Of a stretch of DNA of 14,058 nt, positions 6,380 through 13,951 are shown in pieces. This DNA comes from M3007 sp046155725. Its GTDB lineage: Bacteria; Bacteroidota; Bacteroidia; Chitinophagales; Saprospiraceae. Every line of letters starts with the position of its first letter. Position 1 is the stretch's first letter. The notes beneath the pieces are model-generated. The model searched no databases. It had not been told where the DNA came from and worked only from the letters and a program-made list of their open reading frames with translations. The stretch lies in NCBI GenBank assembly GCA_046155725.1, contig JBJXFT010000039.1, positions 1-14,058 on the forward strand. The letters are read 5' to 3'. The translations under genes were made by a program, and so were the position numbers.

Positions 6380-7144
6380 ATGCCCCAACTTTTCTCCCGC
6401 GAATTTGGCTCAGGCCCGCCAGTGCTCATTTTGCATGGGCTTTTTGGCTTTTCTGACAATTGGCAAACCATTGCCAAGGGCTTGGCCGAGGCGCATCTGG
6501 TGGTCACGCCCGACTTGCGCAACCACGGCAGGTCGCCACACCTGCCCACGCATTCGTACCCCGAAATGGCGGAGGATTTGCGCGTGTTCATGGAAGAGCG
6601 GTGGATGTTCCGTGCCGCCGTGGTCGGCCACAGCATGGGCGGAAAAACGGCCATGCAACTTGCCCTCTCGCACCCCGACATGGTGGAAAAATTAGTGGTG
6701 GTGGACATGGAACCGGGCAAGGCAGACGACAACCACGGCGATATTTTTGAAGCCTTGCTCGGCATGGACATCTCCAAAATGACAGACCGACGCGATGCCG
6801 AATCCTACCTCGCCGAGCGAATCCCGGACCTTGGCACCCGGCAGTTTTTGCTCAAAAACATCACGCGCAAAGACGACGGCACTTTCGCCTGGAAAATGAA
6901 CCTGCCCGTGCTGTGGGCGCACTACGCCGATATTTTGGCAGCGGTGATGGGCGATCCCTTTGACAAACCCGCGCTTTTTGTGCGCGGCGGCCGTTCCAAT
7001 TATGTGAAAGACAGCGAGTGGGAAAACCTAAAACGGCTGTTCCCGCAGGCCGAACTCGTCACCATCGAAGACGCGGGGCATTGGGTGCACGCCGACAAGC
7101 CGGCGGAATTGCTGGCGGTCTTGAAGGTTTTTTTGGCGAAATAG
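6380..7144 (+). CDS. alpha/beta fold hydrolase (YbfF/ABHD11-like esterase)
   Basis: A 254-residue alpha/beta hydrolase. The oxyanion-hole motif HGLFG is at 19-23, DLRNHGRSPH at 45-54, the nucleophile elbow GHSMGG with S85, the acid candidate D109 (VVVDMEP) and the catalytic His in DAGHWVH (H234). These blocks match the YbfF/ABHD11 esterase family. The natural substrate is not indicated. There is no signal peptide, so it is cytoplasmic. The ATG at 6380 directly precedes the conserved FSREFGSGPPVLILHG opening. It is divergent from the tolC-like gene (165-base gap) and ends 117 bases before the E2 gene, which has its own promoter candidate. No functional link to its neighbours is obvious. Confidence 0.92.
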   Translation: MPQLFSREFGSGPPVLILHGLFGFSDNWQTIAKGLAEAHLVVTPDLRNHGRSPHLPTHSYPEMAEDLRVFMEERWMFRAAVVGHSMGGKTAMQLALSHPDMVEKLVVVDMEPGKADDNHGDIFEALLGMDISKMTDRRDAESYLAERIPDLGTRQFLLKNITRKDDGTFAWKMNLPVLWAHYADILAAVMGDPFDKPALFVRGGRSNYVKDSEWENLKRLFPQAELVTIEDAGHWVHADKPAELLAVLKVFLAK

Positions 7145-7183
7145 AAGTGTCACTTTTTGGGAAAGCGTCATTTTTTCTCTCAC

Positions 7184-7191
7184 TACCTTTG
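7184..7191 (+). promoter_or_regulatory. putative promoter of the E2 gene
   Basis: TACCTTTG matches TAnnTTTG exactly. A TTTG at 7156-7159 could serve as the -33 element, although the 24-base spacing is a little longer than usual. The predicted leader of roughly 60 bases is pyrimidine-rich, with repeated CTCTCAC-like units up to the ATG at 7262. Confidence 0.5.
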
Positions 7192-7261
7192 TCGCCGCTT
7201 TGACCCAATCTTTCATTCTCACGCCCCTCACACTCTCACCACTCTCACTCTCCTCTCACAC

Positions 7262-8585
7262 ATGGCTCGCGTAGAACTTGTGATGCCCAAAATGGGCGAA
7301 AGCATCATGGAGGCCACCATCCTCAAATGGCGCAAAAAAATCGGCGAAACCGTCCAACTTGACGAACCCGTGCTCGACATCGCCACCGACAAAGTGGATT
7401 CGGAAATTCCGTCCCCTGTGGCGGGCACCCTCGTCGAGATACTTTTTCAGGAAAACGACGTAGTGGCTATCAACAAGGCCATTGCCATCATCGAGACAGA
7501 GGCCGTTGGGAGTGGCAGTTCGCAGTCGGCAGCTGACAGTGGCAGTCGGCAGTCGGCAGTAACAGGGGGAAGCAGCAGTACGCAAGCAGCGCAAGTGCCT
7601 TATGTCCCCGCCGAGCCGTCGAATGTCCAAAGCCTAAAATCCAACGTCGAAGGCCGCTTCTATTCCCCGCTTGTGCGCACCATCGCCAGGCAAGAGGGCA
7701 TCGGCCAAGCCGAATTGGACACGCTCGCCGGTTCGGGGCAAGATGGCCGCGTGACGAAGAAAGACATTTTGGCCCATGTAGCCAGCCGTGGCAGTGGGCA
7801 GCAGCAGTCGGCAGGGGCAGTCAGCAGTACACCTTCTCTCACCCTCTCGCCCTCTCGCCCTCTCTCACCCCTCTGGCAACGTGGAGATCATCGAAATGGA
7901 CCGGATGCGCCGCCTCATCGCCGACCACATGGTGATGAGCAAGCACACCAGCCCGCACGTGACCTCGTTCGTGGAGGCCGACGTGACCAATATGGTCAAT
8001 TGGCGCAACCGCGTGAAAGACCAGTTCAAAAAACAGTACGGCGAAAATATCACCTTCACACCCATCTTCGTGGAGGCCGTGGCCCGCGCCATCCGCGATT
8101 TCCCGATGATCAATTGCTCGGTGGACGGCACGAAAATCATCCTGAAAAAAGACATCAACATCGGCATGGCCGCCGCGCTTCCGAGCGGCAACCTCATCGT
8201 GCCAGTGATCCGCAACGCCGACTTGCTCAACCTCGCCGGCCTCACCAAGCAGGTGAACGACTTGGCCAACCGCGCCCGCCAAAACCAGTTGAAGCCCGAA
8301 GAAATCCAAGGCGGCACGTTCACCCTCACCAATGTCGGCACGTTTGGCAACGTGATGGGCACGCCCATTATCAATCAGCCGCAAGTGGCCATCATGGCCA
8401 TGGGCGCCATCCGCAAAAAGCCAGCAGTGCTGGAAACTGAATTCGGCGACGTGATCGCGGTGCGCCAGATGATGTTCCTTTCGCTTTCCTACGACCACCG
8501 GGTGGTGGACGGGATGCTGGGCGGTTCGTTCCTGCGCCGGGTGGCGGATTATCTGGAGCAGTTTGATGCGAACCGGGCGTTTTAA
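7262..8585 (+). CDS. 2-oxo acid dehydrogenase E2 (dihydrolipoamide acyltransferase), frameshifted
   Basis: The core acyltransferase of a pyruvate, 2-oxoglutarate or branched-chain 2-oxo acid dehydrogenase complex. It passes the acyl group from E1 to CoA through a lipoyl-lysine. From the ATG at 7262, the lipoyl domain spans residues 2-78 (MPKMGESIMEATI; lipoylated K44 in DIATDKVDSEIP), a Ser/Gln-rich linker follows, then the E3-binding domain about 131-176 (FYSPLVRTIARQEGIG). The catalytic domain (VEIIEMDRMRRLIADHMVMSKHTS to the stop at 8585) contains the DHRVVDG active site (His codon at 8496) but is in the next frame. The switch must lie between 7782, just after a stop at 7779-7781, and about 7880. 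Without it, translation from 7262 runs on to 8440 as unrelated sequence. It could be a sequencing error, a mutation or phase variation. The exact complex cannot be assigned. Confidence 0.88.
7514..7560 (+). repeat. degenerate 7-bp repeats in the first E2 linker
   Basis: A seven-base period (GGCAGTT, CGCAGTC, GGCAGCT and so on, ending in tandem GCAGTCG copies) encodes the Ser/Gln/Ala linker GSSQSAADSGSRQSAV between the lipoyl and E3-binding domains. Seven is not a multiple of three, so any gain or loss of a unit would shift the frame. Confidence 0.7.
7790..7873 (+). repeat. repeat-rich second E2 linker containing the frame switch
   Basis: GGCAGT-type units (7790-7829) are followed by a pyrimidine-rich run of 8-base units, CTCTCACC and CTCTCGCC with a longer CTCTCTCACC variant, up to about 7873. 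Both frames are open here. By arithmetic, gaining one 8-base unit or losing one 7-base unit would put the catalytic domain in frame with the start. Confidence 0.75.
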
Positions 8586-8696
8586 GAAACCCGAAAGAGG
8601 AGTGGTTAAGAAAATTTCAAATACAGCGACAGCTAACCAACGTCTGCTGCTTTGTGCGCGTCCTTTGGGGCAAATTCACCACTCACTCCTATTTCT

Positions 8697-11219
8697 ATGT
8701 TGAAGCAAAACCTTTACAGTCAACGCAAAGTGGTTTTGAAAAACGAACTGCGCTCAAGCGTCGATTCCCAATCGAATCAATCGGACTTAATCTTCAAAAA
8801 TCGAATCATTCGGCTATGCCCCTCTCTCCGAAGAGCGCGTTGGGCTTTGCCGCTCGCCCTTTTTTTCCAAATCCTTTTTCTGGTCATCCCGGAGGCATCT
8901 GCCCAAACCCGCCACACCATCAGCGGGACGGTGACGGATCGCGCCAGCGGCGAACACCTCATCGGCGCCACGGTGCGGGATCTGAAAAGCGGCAAAGGCA
9001 CGGTGACGAACACGTTTGGCTTTTACAGCCTCACGTTGCCGTCCGATTCGGCGGTCATTGCCCTCACCTACGTGGGCTACAAGCCCGAAGCGTTCCAATT
9101 GCTTTTGGAAAAAAACGTGGTTCAAAACGTGGGCATGAGCCAAAGTTCGGTGCTGAACGAAGTGGAAATCGTGGCTCAGCGCTACGAGCGCGTGGAAGAG
9201 CGCGTGCAGATGGGCCGCATTGACGTGCCGATCCAGCAGATCAAAAACGTGCCTGCGTTCCTCGGCGAAAAGGACGTGCTGAAAGCCTTGCAACTGCTGC
9301 CCGGCGTATCGGGCGGGGGCGAGGGCCAGAGCGGCATCTATGTGCGCGGCGGCGGGCCTGACCAGAACCTGATCCTGCTGGACGGGGTGCCGGTGTACAA
9401 CGTGTCGCACTTGTTCGGTTTTTTTTCGGTGTTCAACCCTGATGCGGTGAAAGACGTGTCGCTGATAAAAGGCGGATTTCCGGCGCGATACGGAGGCCGC
9501 TTGTCGTCGGTGATTGAAATCAACATGAAGGAGGGCAACGAGAATGAGTTTCACGGCGAGGGCACTATTGGGCTGATCGCCTCGAAACTGACCTTGGAAG
9601 GCCCGATCAAGAAAGGCAAGTCCTCCTTTATCGTGTCGGGCAGGCGGACTTACATTGATATTTTGGCGAGGCCGCTTATCAAGGCGAGTTTGAAGTCAGA
9701 GGGCTCGACTGGCAATCTCGGCTATTTTTTTGACGACGTGAACGCAAAAGTGAACTGGCGTTTTTCGCCGACAGACCGCGTGTACCTCAGTTTTTACACA
9801 GGGAAGGACAAGTTTTATTCCAACATCAAAGAGAAAGACCCGGACTACGAAGACCGCTTCAAAGCGGGCCTTGGCTGGGGGAACATCACCTCAGCGCTGC
9901 GCTGGAACCACATCTGGAACCCCAAACTTTTTGCCAACACCACCCTGACTTACAGCCGCTACCGGTTTGAGACTTCGACGGGCTACGAGAGCCGCGAGCT
10001 GGAAAACGGGACGGTGGAGGCCGAAGATAAGTTTGACCTGCGCTATTTTTCGGGCATTGACGATGTGGCCGGAAAGATTGATTTCGACTATCTGCCCTCG
10101 CCGGAGCACTACGTCCGTTTTGGTGCGAGCGCCATTTTGCACACGTTCCGCCCTGGCGATTTCCGCTCGAGTTTTTCCTCGTTTGAGGCCGGCGGCGATT
10201 CGAGCAGTTTCAGCGCGGATTACGTCCAACCCAATGTGCGCGCCACGGAATTCGCCCTGTACGGTGAAGACGATTGGAAACTGAACAGCCAATGGCGCGT
10301 CAATTACGGCCTGCACTTGTCGGGCTTTGCACAGGAAAGCAAATCTTACTTCTCGCTCCAGCCGCGCCTCAACGCGCGCTATCTTTTTGGCCAAGGCTGG
10401 TCTTTGAAAACGGGCTTCAGCACCATGCGCCAGTACATCCATTTGCTCACCAACGAGACCATCGGATTGCCCACCGACCTTTGGCTGCCAACTACCAAGC
10501 GGGTGAAACCGCAAGACGCTTGGCAGGCGGCACTGGGCGCGGCCAAGACTTTTGGCAAGGACTATGAGTGCAGCGTGGAGGTGTACTACAAGGAAATGAA
10601 AAACGTGATCGCGTTCCGAGAGGGCTCGAGCCTGTTTCAGTTTCAGAATTGGGAAGACCGCGTTTCGCAGGGCGACGGCACGGCCTACGGCGCGGAGTTT
10701 TTTGTGCAGAAAAAAACGGGGCGGCTGAGCGGCTGGGTAGGCTACACGCTTTCGTGGGCCACGCGGCAGTTTGACGACATCAACTTTGGCAAAACATTCC
10801 CCTACAAATACGACCGCCGCCACGACTTCGAGGTCACGGGTTCGTACCAGTTCACCAAGCGTTTTTCGATGGCCGCCAGTTGGGTCTATTCCACCGGCAA
10901 CGCCGTCACGTTCGGCACTTCGCGCTACCTCGGCCCGAACAATTACAGCAATTACCTCCAAGTAGTGACGCACACGCCGGAGCGCAACAACTTCCGTTTT
11001 CCAGCCTACAACCGCCTCGACGTGGGCTTTGATTTCACGAAGAAAAAACGCCGCTACACGCGAACCTGGGCTTTTGGCGCGTACAATGCCTACAACCGCA
11101 AAAACCCGTTTTTCCTTTACACTGACACGGATTACGTGAACAACCAGCCCAAAGAGGTGCTGAAAAAAGCCGCGCTATTCCCTGTCATTCCTTACTTCGC
11201 TTGGAGTTTCAAATTTTGA
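8697..11219 (+). CDS. TonB-dependent receptor with carboxypeptidase-regulatory-like domain
   Basis: An 840-residue outer-membrane receptor. I chose the ATG at 8697. An in-frame TTG at 8652 adds nothing recognisable. A long N-region precedes a signal peptide (LPLALFFQILFLVIPEASAQ, about 51-70). Then come a carboxypeptidase-regulatory-like beta domain (about 74-155, HTISGTVTDRASGEHLIGATV), the plug (about 180-285, with IYVRGGGPDQNLILLDGVPVYN and GGFPARYGGRLSSVIEI) and a 22-strand-type barrel to the terminal Phe (YFAWSFKF), the usual outer-membrane assembly signal. The family imports large ligands using TonB energy. There is no SusD partner. Instead a DUF4249 lipoprotein follows, a pairing known in Bacteroidota whose ligand is generally unknown. 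The stop codon lies inside the first unit of a heptamer array. Confidence 0.94.
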   Translation: MLKQNLYSQRKVVLKNELRSSVDSQSNQSDLIFKNRIIRLCPSLRRARWALPLALFFQILFLVIPEASAQTRHTISGTVTDRASGEHLIGATVRDLKSGKGTVTNTFGFYSLTLPSDSAVIALTYVGYKPEAFQLLLEKNVVQNVGMSQSSVLNEVEIVAQRYERVEERVQMGRIDVPIQQIKNVPAFLGEKDVLKALQLLPGVSGGGEGQSGIYVRGGGPDQNLILLDGVPVYNVSHLFGFFSVFNPDAVKDVSLIKGGFPARYGGRLSSVIEINMKEGNENEFHGEGTIGLIASKLTLEGPIKKGKSSFIVSGRRTYIDILARPLIKASLKSEGSTGNLGYFFDDVNAKVNWRFSPTDRVYLSFYTGKDKFYSNIKEKDPDYEDRFKAGLGWGNITSALRWNHIWNPKLFANTTLTYSRYRFETSTGYESRELENGTVEAEDKFDLRYFSGIDDVAGKIDFDYLPSPEHYVRFGASAILHTFRPGDFRSSFSSFEAGGDSSSFSADYVQPNVRATEFALYGEDDWKLNSQWRVNYGLHLSGFAQESKSYFSLQPRLNARYLFGQGWSLKTGFSTMRQYIHLLTNETIGLPTDLWLPTTKRVKPQDAWQAALGAAKTFGKDYECSVEVYYKEMKNVIAFREGSSLFQFQNWEDRVSQGDGTAYGAEFFVQKKTGRLSGWVGYTLSWATRQFDDINFGKTFPYKYDRRHDFEVTGSYQFTKRFSMAASWVYSTGNAVTFGTSRYLGPNNYSNYLQVVTHTPERNNFRFPAYNRLDVGFDFTKKKRRYTRTWAFGAYNAYNRKNPFFLYTDTDYVNNQPKEVLKKAALFPVIPYFAWSFKF

Positions 11220-11305
11220 CCGTTGACCGTTGACCGTTGACCGTTGACCGTTGACCGTTGACCATTGACCGTTGACCATTGACTTTTGACCGTTGACTTT
11301 TGACC
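11215..11305 (+). repeat. 13-unit heptamer tandem array, consensus GTTGACC
   Basis: Thirteen contiguous 7-base units: TTTGACC, six GTTGACC, then ATTGACC, GTTGACC, ATTGACT, TTTGACC, GTTGACT, TTTGACC. The first unit carries the stop codon of the receptor gene, and the array ends 19 bases before the ATG of the DUF4249 gene. Because each unit contains TGA and seven is not a multiple of three, the array stops translation in all three plus frames. It has no inverted symmetry, so it is not a terminator. Confidence 0.95.
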
Positions 11306-11324
11306 ATCTATCAACATCTCGAAC

Positions 11325-12245
11325 ATGAAAAATACCTTCTTCATACTGCTCGCCCTTTCCTCGCTCGCGCTCGTGTCGTGCGAAGATTTTTTTAGCCAAA
11401 CGGTGGAAATTGACCCGCCACCCTACGACAAGCAACTGTCGTTCCACCTGAACCTGACCGACCGCGACTCGGCGGTGCAGCTGGTGCTGACCCGCAACTT
11501 TGGCATCCTCGAAACGGTGCCAAACTCTGACGATTATTTCGTGAATGGAGGCAGTGCCGAACTGTACAAAGACGGCCAAAAATGGCTCACGCTCGCCCCC
11601 GCGAGCGCCGACAGCGGTTTTGTGCTGGTGGGCGAACTGCCCGAACCCCTGCAATCGGGCAGCACTTACGAAATCAGGGCAGCGCACCCCGACGACCCCA
11701 TGGTGAGCGCAGTGCAGACGATGCCTGCCGATTTTGTGGTGGACTCGGCCCGTGTGAAACGCAACGCCATCTCAGGGCAGTTTGGCGACGAATTCGACTT
11801 GGTGGATGTGTTTCTCAAAGACCAGCCCGGAGTGCGCAACTACTACGAAATCACCATCGTCGTCAACGAATACTACATCAGCGTTGATCCCATCACGGGG
11901 CTATATGACACGGTTTACACGGGGCAGCAGTACACGCGGTATGTGGACGAATACCCCGACCCGAACGTGGAGCCCGGATTTGACAATGGCGGCCTGCTGA
12001 GCGATCAGTTTTTTGATGGGCAAGCCTACAAATTCCAAGCAAAAATATACAGCGGCTCGAACAACGACCTCCTTGTGCGGGTGCGCAACATCACCGAGGA
12101 ATACTACCGGTGGTCGCGCTCTTACCAAGCCAAGTATGATGCTGAAGAAAACCCGTTCTTTGAGCCGGTGTCGGTGTTCGACAATTTGGTGGACGGGCTG
12201 GGTATTTTTTCAGTGGCGCGGGAGCGTGTTTTTGAGGTGAGGTGA
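11325..12245 (+). CDS. DUF4249-family lipoprotein
   Basis: A 306-residue lipoprotein: MKNTFFILLALSSLALVSC is a lipoprotein signal with Cys19 after LVS, followed by EDFFSQTVEIDPPP. The body is beta-rich, with N-terminal strands (QLSFHLNLTDRDSAVQLVLTRN), an STYEIRAAHPDD block typical of the family's Ig-like part, and a C-terminal NLVDGLGIFSVARERVFEV that matches the conserved GxGxF ending. DUF4249 proteins in Bacteroidota commonly follow a TonB-dependent receptor and are thought to be surface partners of it. The biochemical role is not established. It is probably co-transcribed with the receptor and is followed by a strong terminator. Confidence 0.88.
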   Translation: MKNTFFILLALSSLALVSCEDFFSQTVEIDPPPYDKQLSFHLNLTDRDSAVQLVLTRNFGILETVPNSDDYFVNGGSAELYKDGQKWLTLAPASADSGFVLVGELPEPLQSGSTYEIRAAHPDDPMVSAVQTMPADFVVDSARVKRNAISGQFGDEFDLVDVFLKDQPGVRNYYEITIVVNEYYISVDPITGLYDTVYTGQQYTRYVDEYPDPNVEPGFDNGGLLSDQFFDGQAYKFQAKIYSGSNNDLLVRVRNITEEYYRWSRSYQAKYDAEENPFFEPVSVFDNLVDGLGIFSVARERVFEVR

Positions 12246-12267
12246 GAGGCTTGTCAATCATTTTTTG

Positions 12268-12308
12268 AAAAGGCAGCAGCACGGGGAATTCCGCGCTGCT
12301 GCCTTTTT
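12268..12308 (+). terminator. rho-independent terminator after the receptor/DUF4249 operon
   Basis: Arms AAAAGGCAGCAGC (12268-12280) and GCTGCTGCCTTTT (12295-12307) form a perfect 13-bp stem around a 14-base loop and end in a five-T run. The A-tract at the 5' side pairs with the T-run, so it may also act on the minus strand. It lies 22 bases after the DUF4249 stop. Confidence 0.9.
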
Positions 12309-12345
12309 CATTTTGCCCACTTCTGTCTACCCAAAAAACTCTGGC

Positions 12346-12353
12346 TACTTTTG
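12346..12353 (+). promoter_or_regulatory. putative promoter of the phosphosugar mutase gene
   Basis: TACTTTTG matches TAnnTTTG exactly. TTCTG at 12321-12325, 20 bases upstream, is a weak -33 candidate. The site lies just after the terminator, so the mutase is probably transcribed independently, with a leader of about 50 bases that contains a heptamer array. Confidence 0.5.
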
Positions 12354-12374
12354 CCCACGCTTTGCAAGCACGGC

Positions 12375-12409
12375 GTTCATAGTTCATCGTTCATAGTTTA
12401 TCGTTCCAT
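12375..12409 (+). repeat. short heptamer array GTTCATA/GTTCATC in the mutase leader
   Basis: Units GTTCATA, GTTCATC, GTTCATA, GTTTATC and a degenerate GTTCCAT follow without spacing and end 3 bases before the TTG start. The unit length equals that of the array at 11215-11305, but the sequence is different. Confidence 0.8.
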
Positions 12410-12412
12410 ACC

Positions 12413-13792
12413 TTGCCACTCATAAAATCCATCTCCGGCTTTCGCGGCACCATCGGGGGCCGACCGGGCGACAACCTGACCCCGCAAGACATCGTGGAAT
12501 GCACCGCCGCTTTCGGCCAATGGGTGCTGAACACGACAAGCAACCCCAACATCGTGGTCGGGCGCGACGGGCGCATATCGGGCGAAATCGCCAGCGCGCT
12601 CGTCGTCAACACCCTCCGCAGCATGGGCATCTCGGTTATTGACCTCGGCTTGAGCACTACGCCTACCGTGGAGATCGCTGTGCCAATGGAAAAGGTGGGC
12701 GGCGGCATCATCCTCACCGCCAGCCACAACCCCAAGGAGTGGAACGCCTTGAAACTTTTGAACCACAAAGGCGAATTCATCAGCGCGAAAAACGGCACGG
12801 ACGTGTTGGAACTGGTGGCACAAAAAAGTGTCGAGTACGCTCCTGTGGACAAACTCGGCGGCTACCGCCAAGACGATTCCTATATCCAAAAACACATCGC
12901 CCAGATACTCGCCCACCCGCTCGTGGACATAGAGGCTGTGCGCGCCAAAGCCTTCCGAATCGTGCTGGACGCAATAAACTCCACCGGCGCGCTGGCGGTG
13001 CCGCCCCTGCTCGATGCGCTTGGCTGCCAATGTATTTTGCTCAATGGCGAGGTAAACGGCCGCTTTGCCCATAACCCCGAACCGCTGAAAGCGCACCTCG
13101 GCCAACTCTCCACGGAAGTCCGATTGCAGAAAGCAAACCTCGGCATCGCCGTGGACCCCGACGTGGACCGGCTGGTGTTTGTGTGCGAGGACGGTGAACT
13201 GTTTGGCGAGGAATACACGCTGGTGGCCGTGGCAGATTATGTCCTTTCCAAACGCGGCGGCGGCAATACCGTATCGAACCTCAGCAGCACCCGCGCCCTG
13301 CGCGACGTGACCTTGAAATACGGTGGCGAATACCACGCGGCAGCCGTAGGCGAGGTGAATGTGGTGGAAAAAATGAAAGCCGTGAATGCCGTCATCGGCG
13401 GCGAAGGCAACGGCGGCATCATCGTGCCGGAACTGCACTACGGGCGCGACGCGCTGGCAGGAATCGCGCTTTTCCTCAGCCATCTGGCGCATTCGGGCAA
13501 GCAGATTTCGACCCTGCGCAAGACCTACCCGGAGTATCACATGGCGAAAACCAAACTCGCCCGCTCGCCCGACATTGACCTCGAAAAAATATTTGCCGCG
13601 CTGCGCGAGAAATACCACCGCGAGCAGATCAACACGGAAGATGGCCTCAAGATTGACTTCGCCGATGGCTGGGTGCATCTGCGCCCATCGAATACCGAGC
13701 CGATTATCCGAGTGTACGCTGAAAGCCATTCGGAGGTGATCGCGGGGAATTTGGCGCGGAAGATTATGGCGGATATTGGGGAGATGAAATGA
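12413..13792 (+). CDS. glmM: phosphoglucosamine mutase / phosphomannomutase-like enzyme
   Basis: A 459-residue alpha-D-phosphohexomutase. Domain 1 begins SISGFRGTIGG and contains the phosphoserine loop TASHNPKEWNALK (S104). Domain 2 carries the metal-binding DPDVD (D248, D250, D252). Domain 3 has the sugar-binding loop GGEGNGGI (329-336). Domain 4 has the phosphate-binding RPSNTEP (424-430). The enzyme moves phosphate between C6 and C1 of a hexose phosphate. In Bacteroidota this family is usually named phosphoglucosamine mutase, which would feed UDP-GlcNAc synthesis, but phosphomannomutase or phosphoglucomutase activity cannot be excluded. The start is TTG at 12413: an in-frame TAG at 12380-12382 leaves no ATG or GTG upstream, and the conserved N-terminus requires it. 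All catalytic motifs are intact. Confidence 0.9.
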   Translation: MPLIKSISGFRGTIGGRPGDNLTPQDIVECTAAFGQWVLNTTSNPNIVVGRDGRISGEIASALVVNTLRSMGISVIDLGLSTTPTVEIAVPMEKVGGGIILTASHNPKEWNALKLLNHKGEFISAKNGTDVLELVAQKSVEYAPVDKLGGYRQDDSYIQKHIAQILAHPLVDIEAVRAKAFRIVLDAINSTGALAVPPLLDALGCQCILLNGEVNGRFAHNPEPLKAHLGQLSTEVRLQKANLGIAVDPDVDRLVFVCEDGELFGEEYTLVAVADYVLSKRGGGNTVSNLSSTRALRDVTLKYGGEYHAAAVGEVNVVEKMKAVNAVIGGEGNGGIIVPELHYGRDALAGIALFLSHLAHSGKQISTLRKTYPEYHMAKTKLARSPDIDLEKIFAALREKYHREQINTEDGLKIDFADGWVHLRPSNTEPIIRVYAESHSEVIAGNLARKIMADIGEMK

Positions 13793-13867
13793 TGGGGCTA
13801 CAAATCTTTTCGCTGTATGCTGCTCCCTTTGCATTTTTCTGAAACGCTTCCGATGTCTTTTAATAAA

Positions 13868-13887
13868 CCCATTCCGAGGTAAATGGG
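13868..13887. repeat. short inverted repeat upstream of the promoter
   Basis: CCCATT (13868-13873) and AATGGG (13882-13887) flank an 8-base spacer, about 10 bases upstream of the -7 element at 13898. It could be an operator in the -33 region or a weak hairpin after the mutase gene. The short arms make chance possible. Confidence 0.35.
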
Positions 13888-13897
13888 GATTATGCTG

Positions 13898-13905
13898 TAA
13901 GTTTG
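13898..13905 (+). promoter_or_regulatory. putative promoter of the gene at the right edge
   Basis: TAAGTTTG is an exact TAnnTTTG match 46 bases before the ATG at 13952. A perfect TTTAGC-CT-GCTAAA inverted repeat (13912-13925) sits where transcription would start and could be an operator or a 5' hairpin. No TTTG is seen at the -33 position. Confidence 0.5.
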
Positions 13906-13951
13906 CTTCCGTTTAGCCTGCTAAAGCCAGCATAGTTTTTCGCCAACGATT

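Noticed and set aside
9891..10973. A 360-codon open frame on the minus strand inside the TonB-dependent receptor
   Set aside because: The receptor frame is continuous and clearly coding. The antisense frame has no recognisable features.
11215..11305. CRISPR array
   Set aside because: The units are contiguous 7-mers without spacers, and there is no cas gene nearby.
11175..11687. Minus-strand open frame reading through the heptamer array
   Set aside because: It is open only because the array has no stops on that strand. The product contains a VNGQ-type repeat from the array and antisense sequence of the DUF4249 gene.
12398..13834. A 478-codon open frame on the minus strand opposite the mutase gene
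   Set aside because: It mirrors the mutase gene, whose motifs are all intact on the plus strand. The antisense product is His/Val/Ala-rich without any domain, a usual effect of high GC at third positions.
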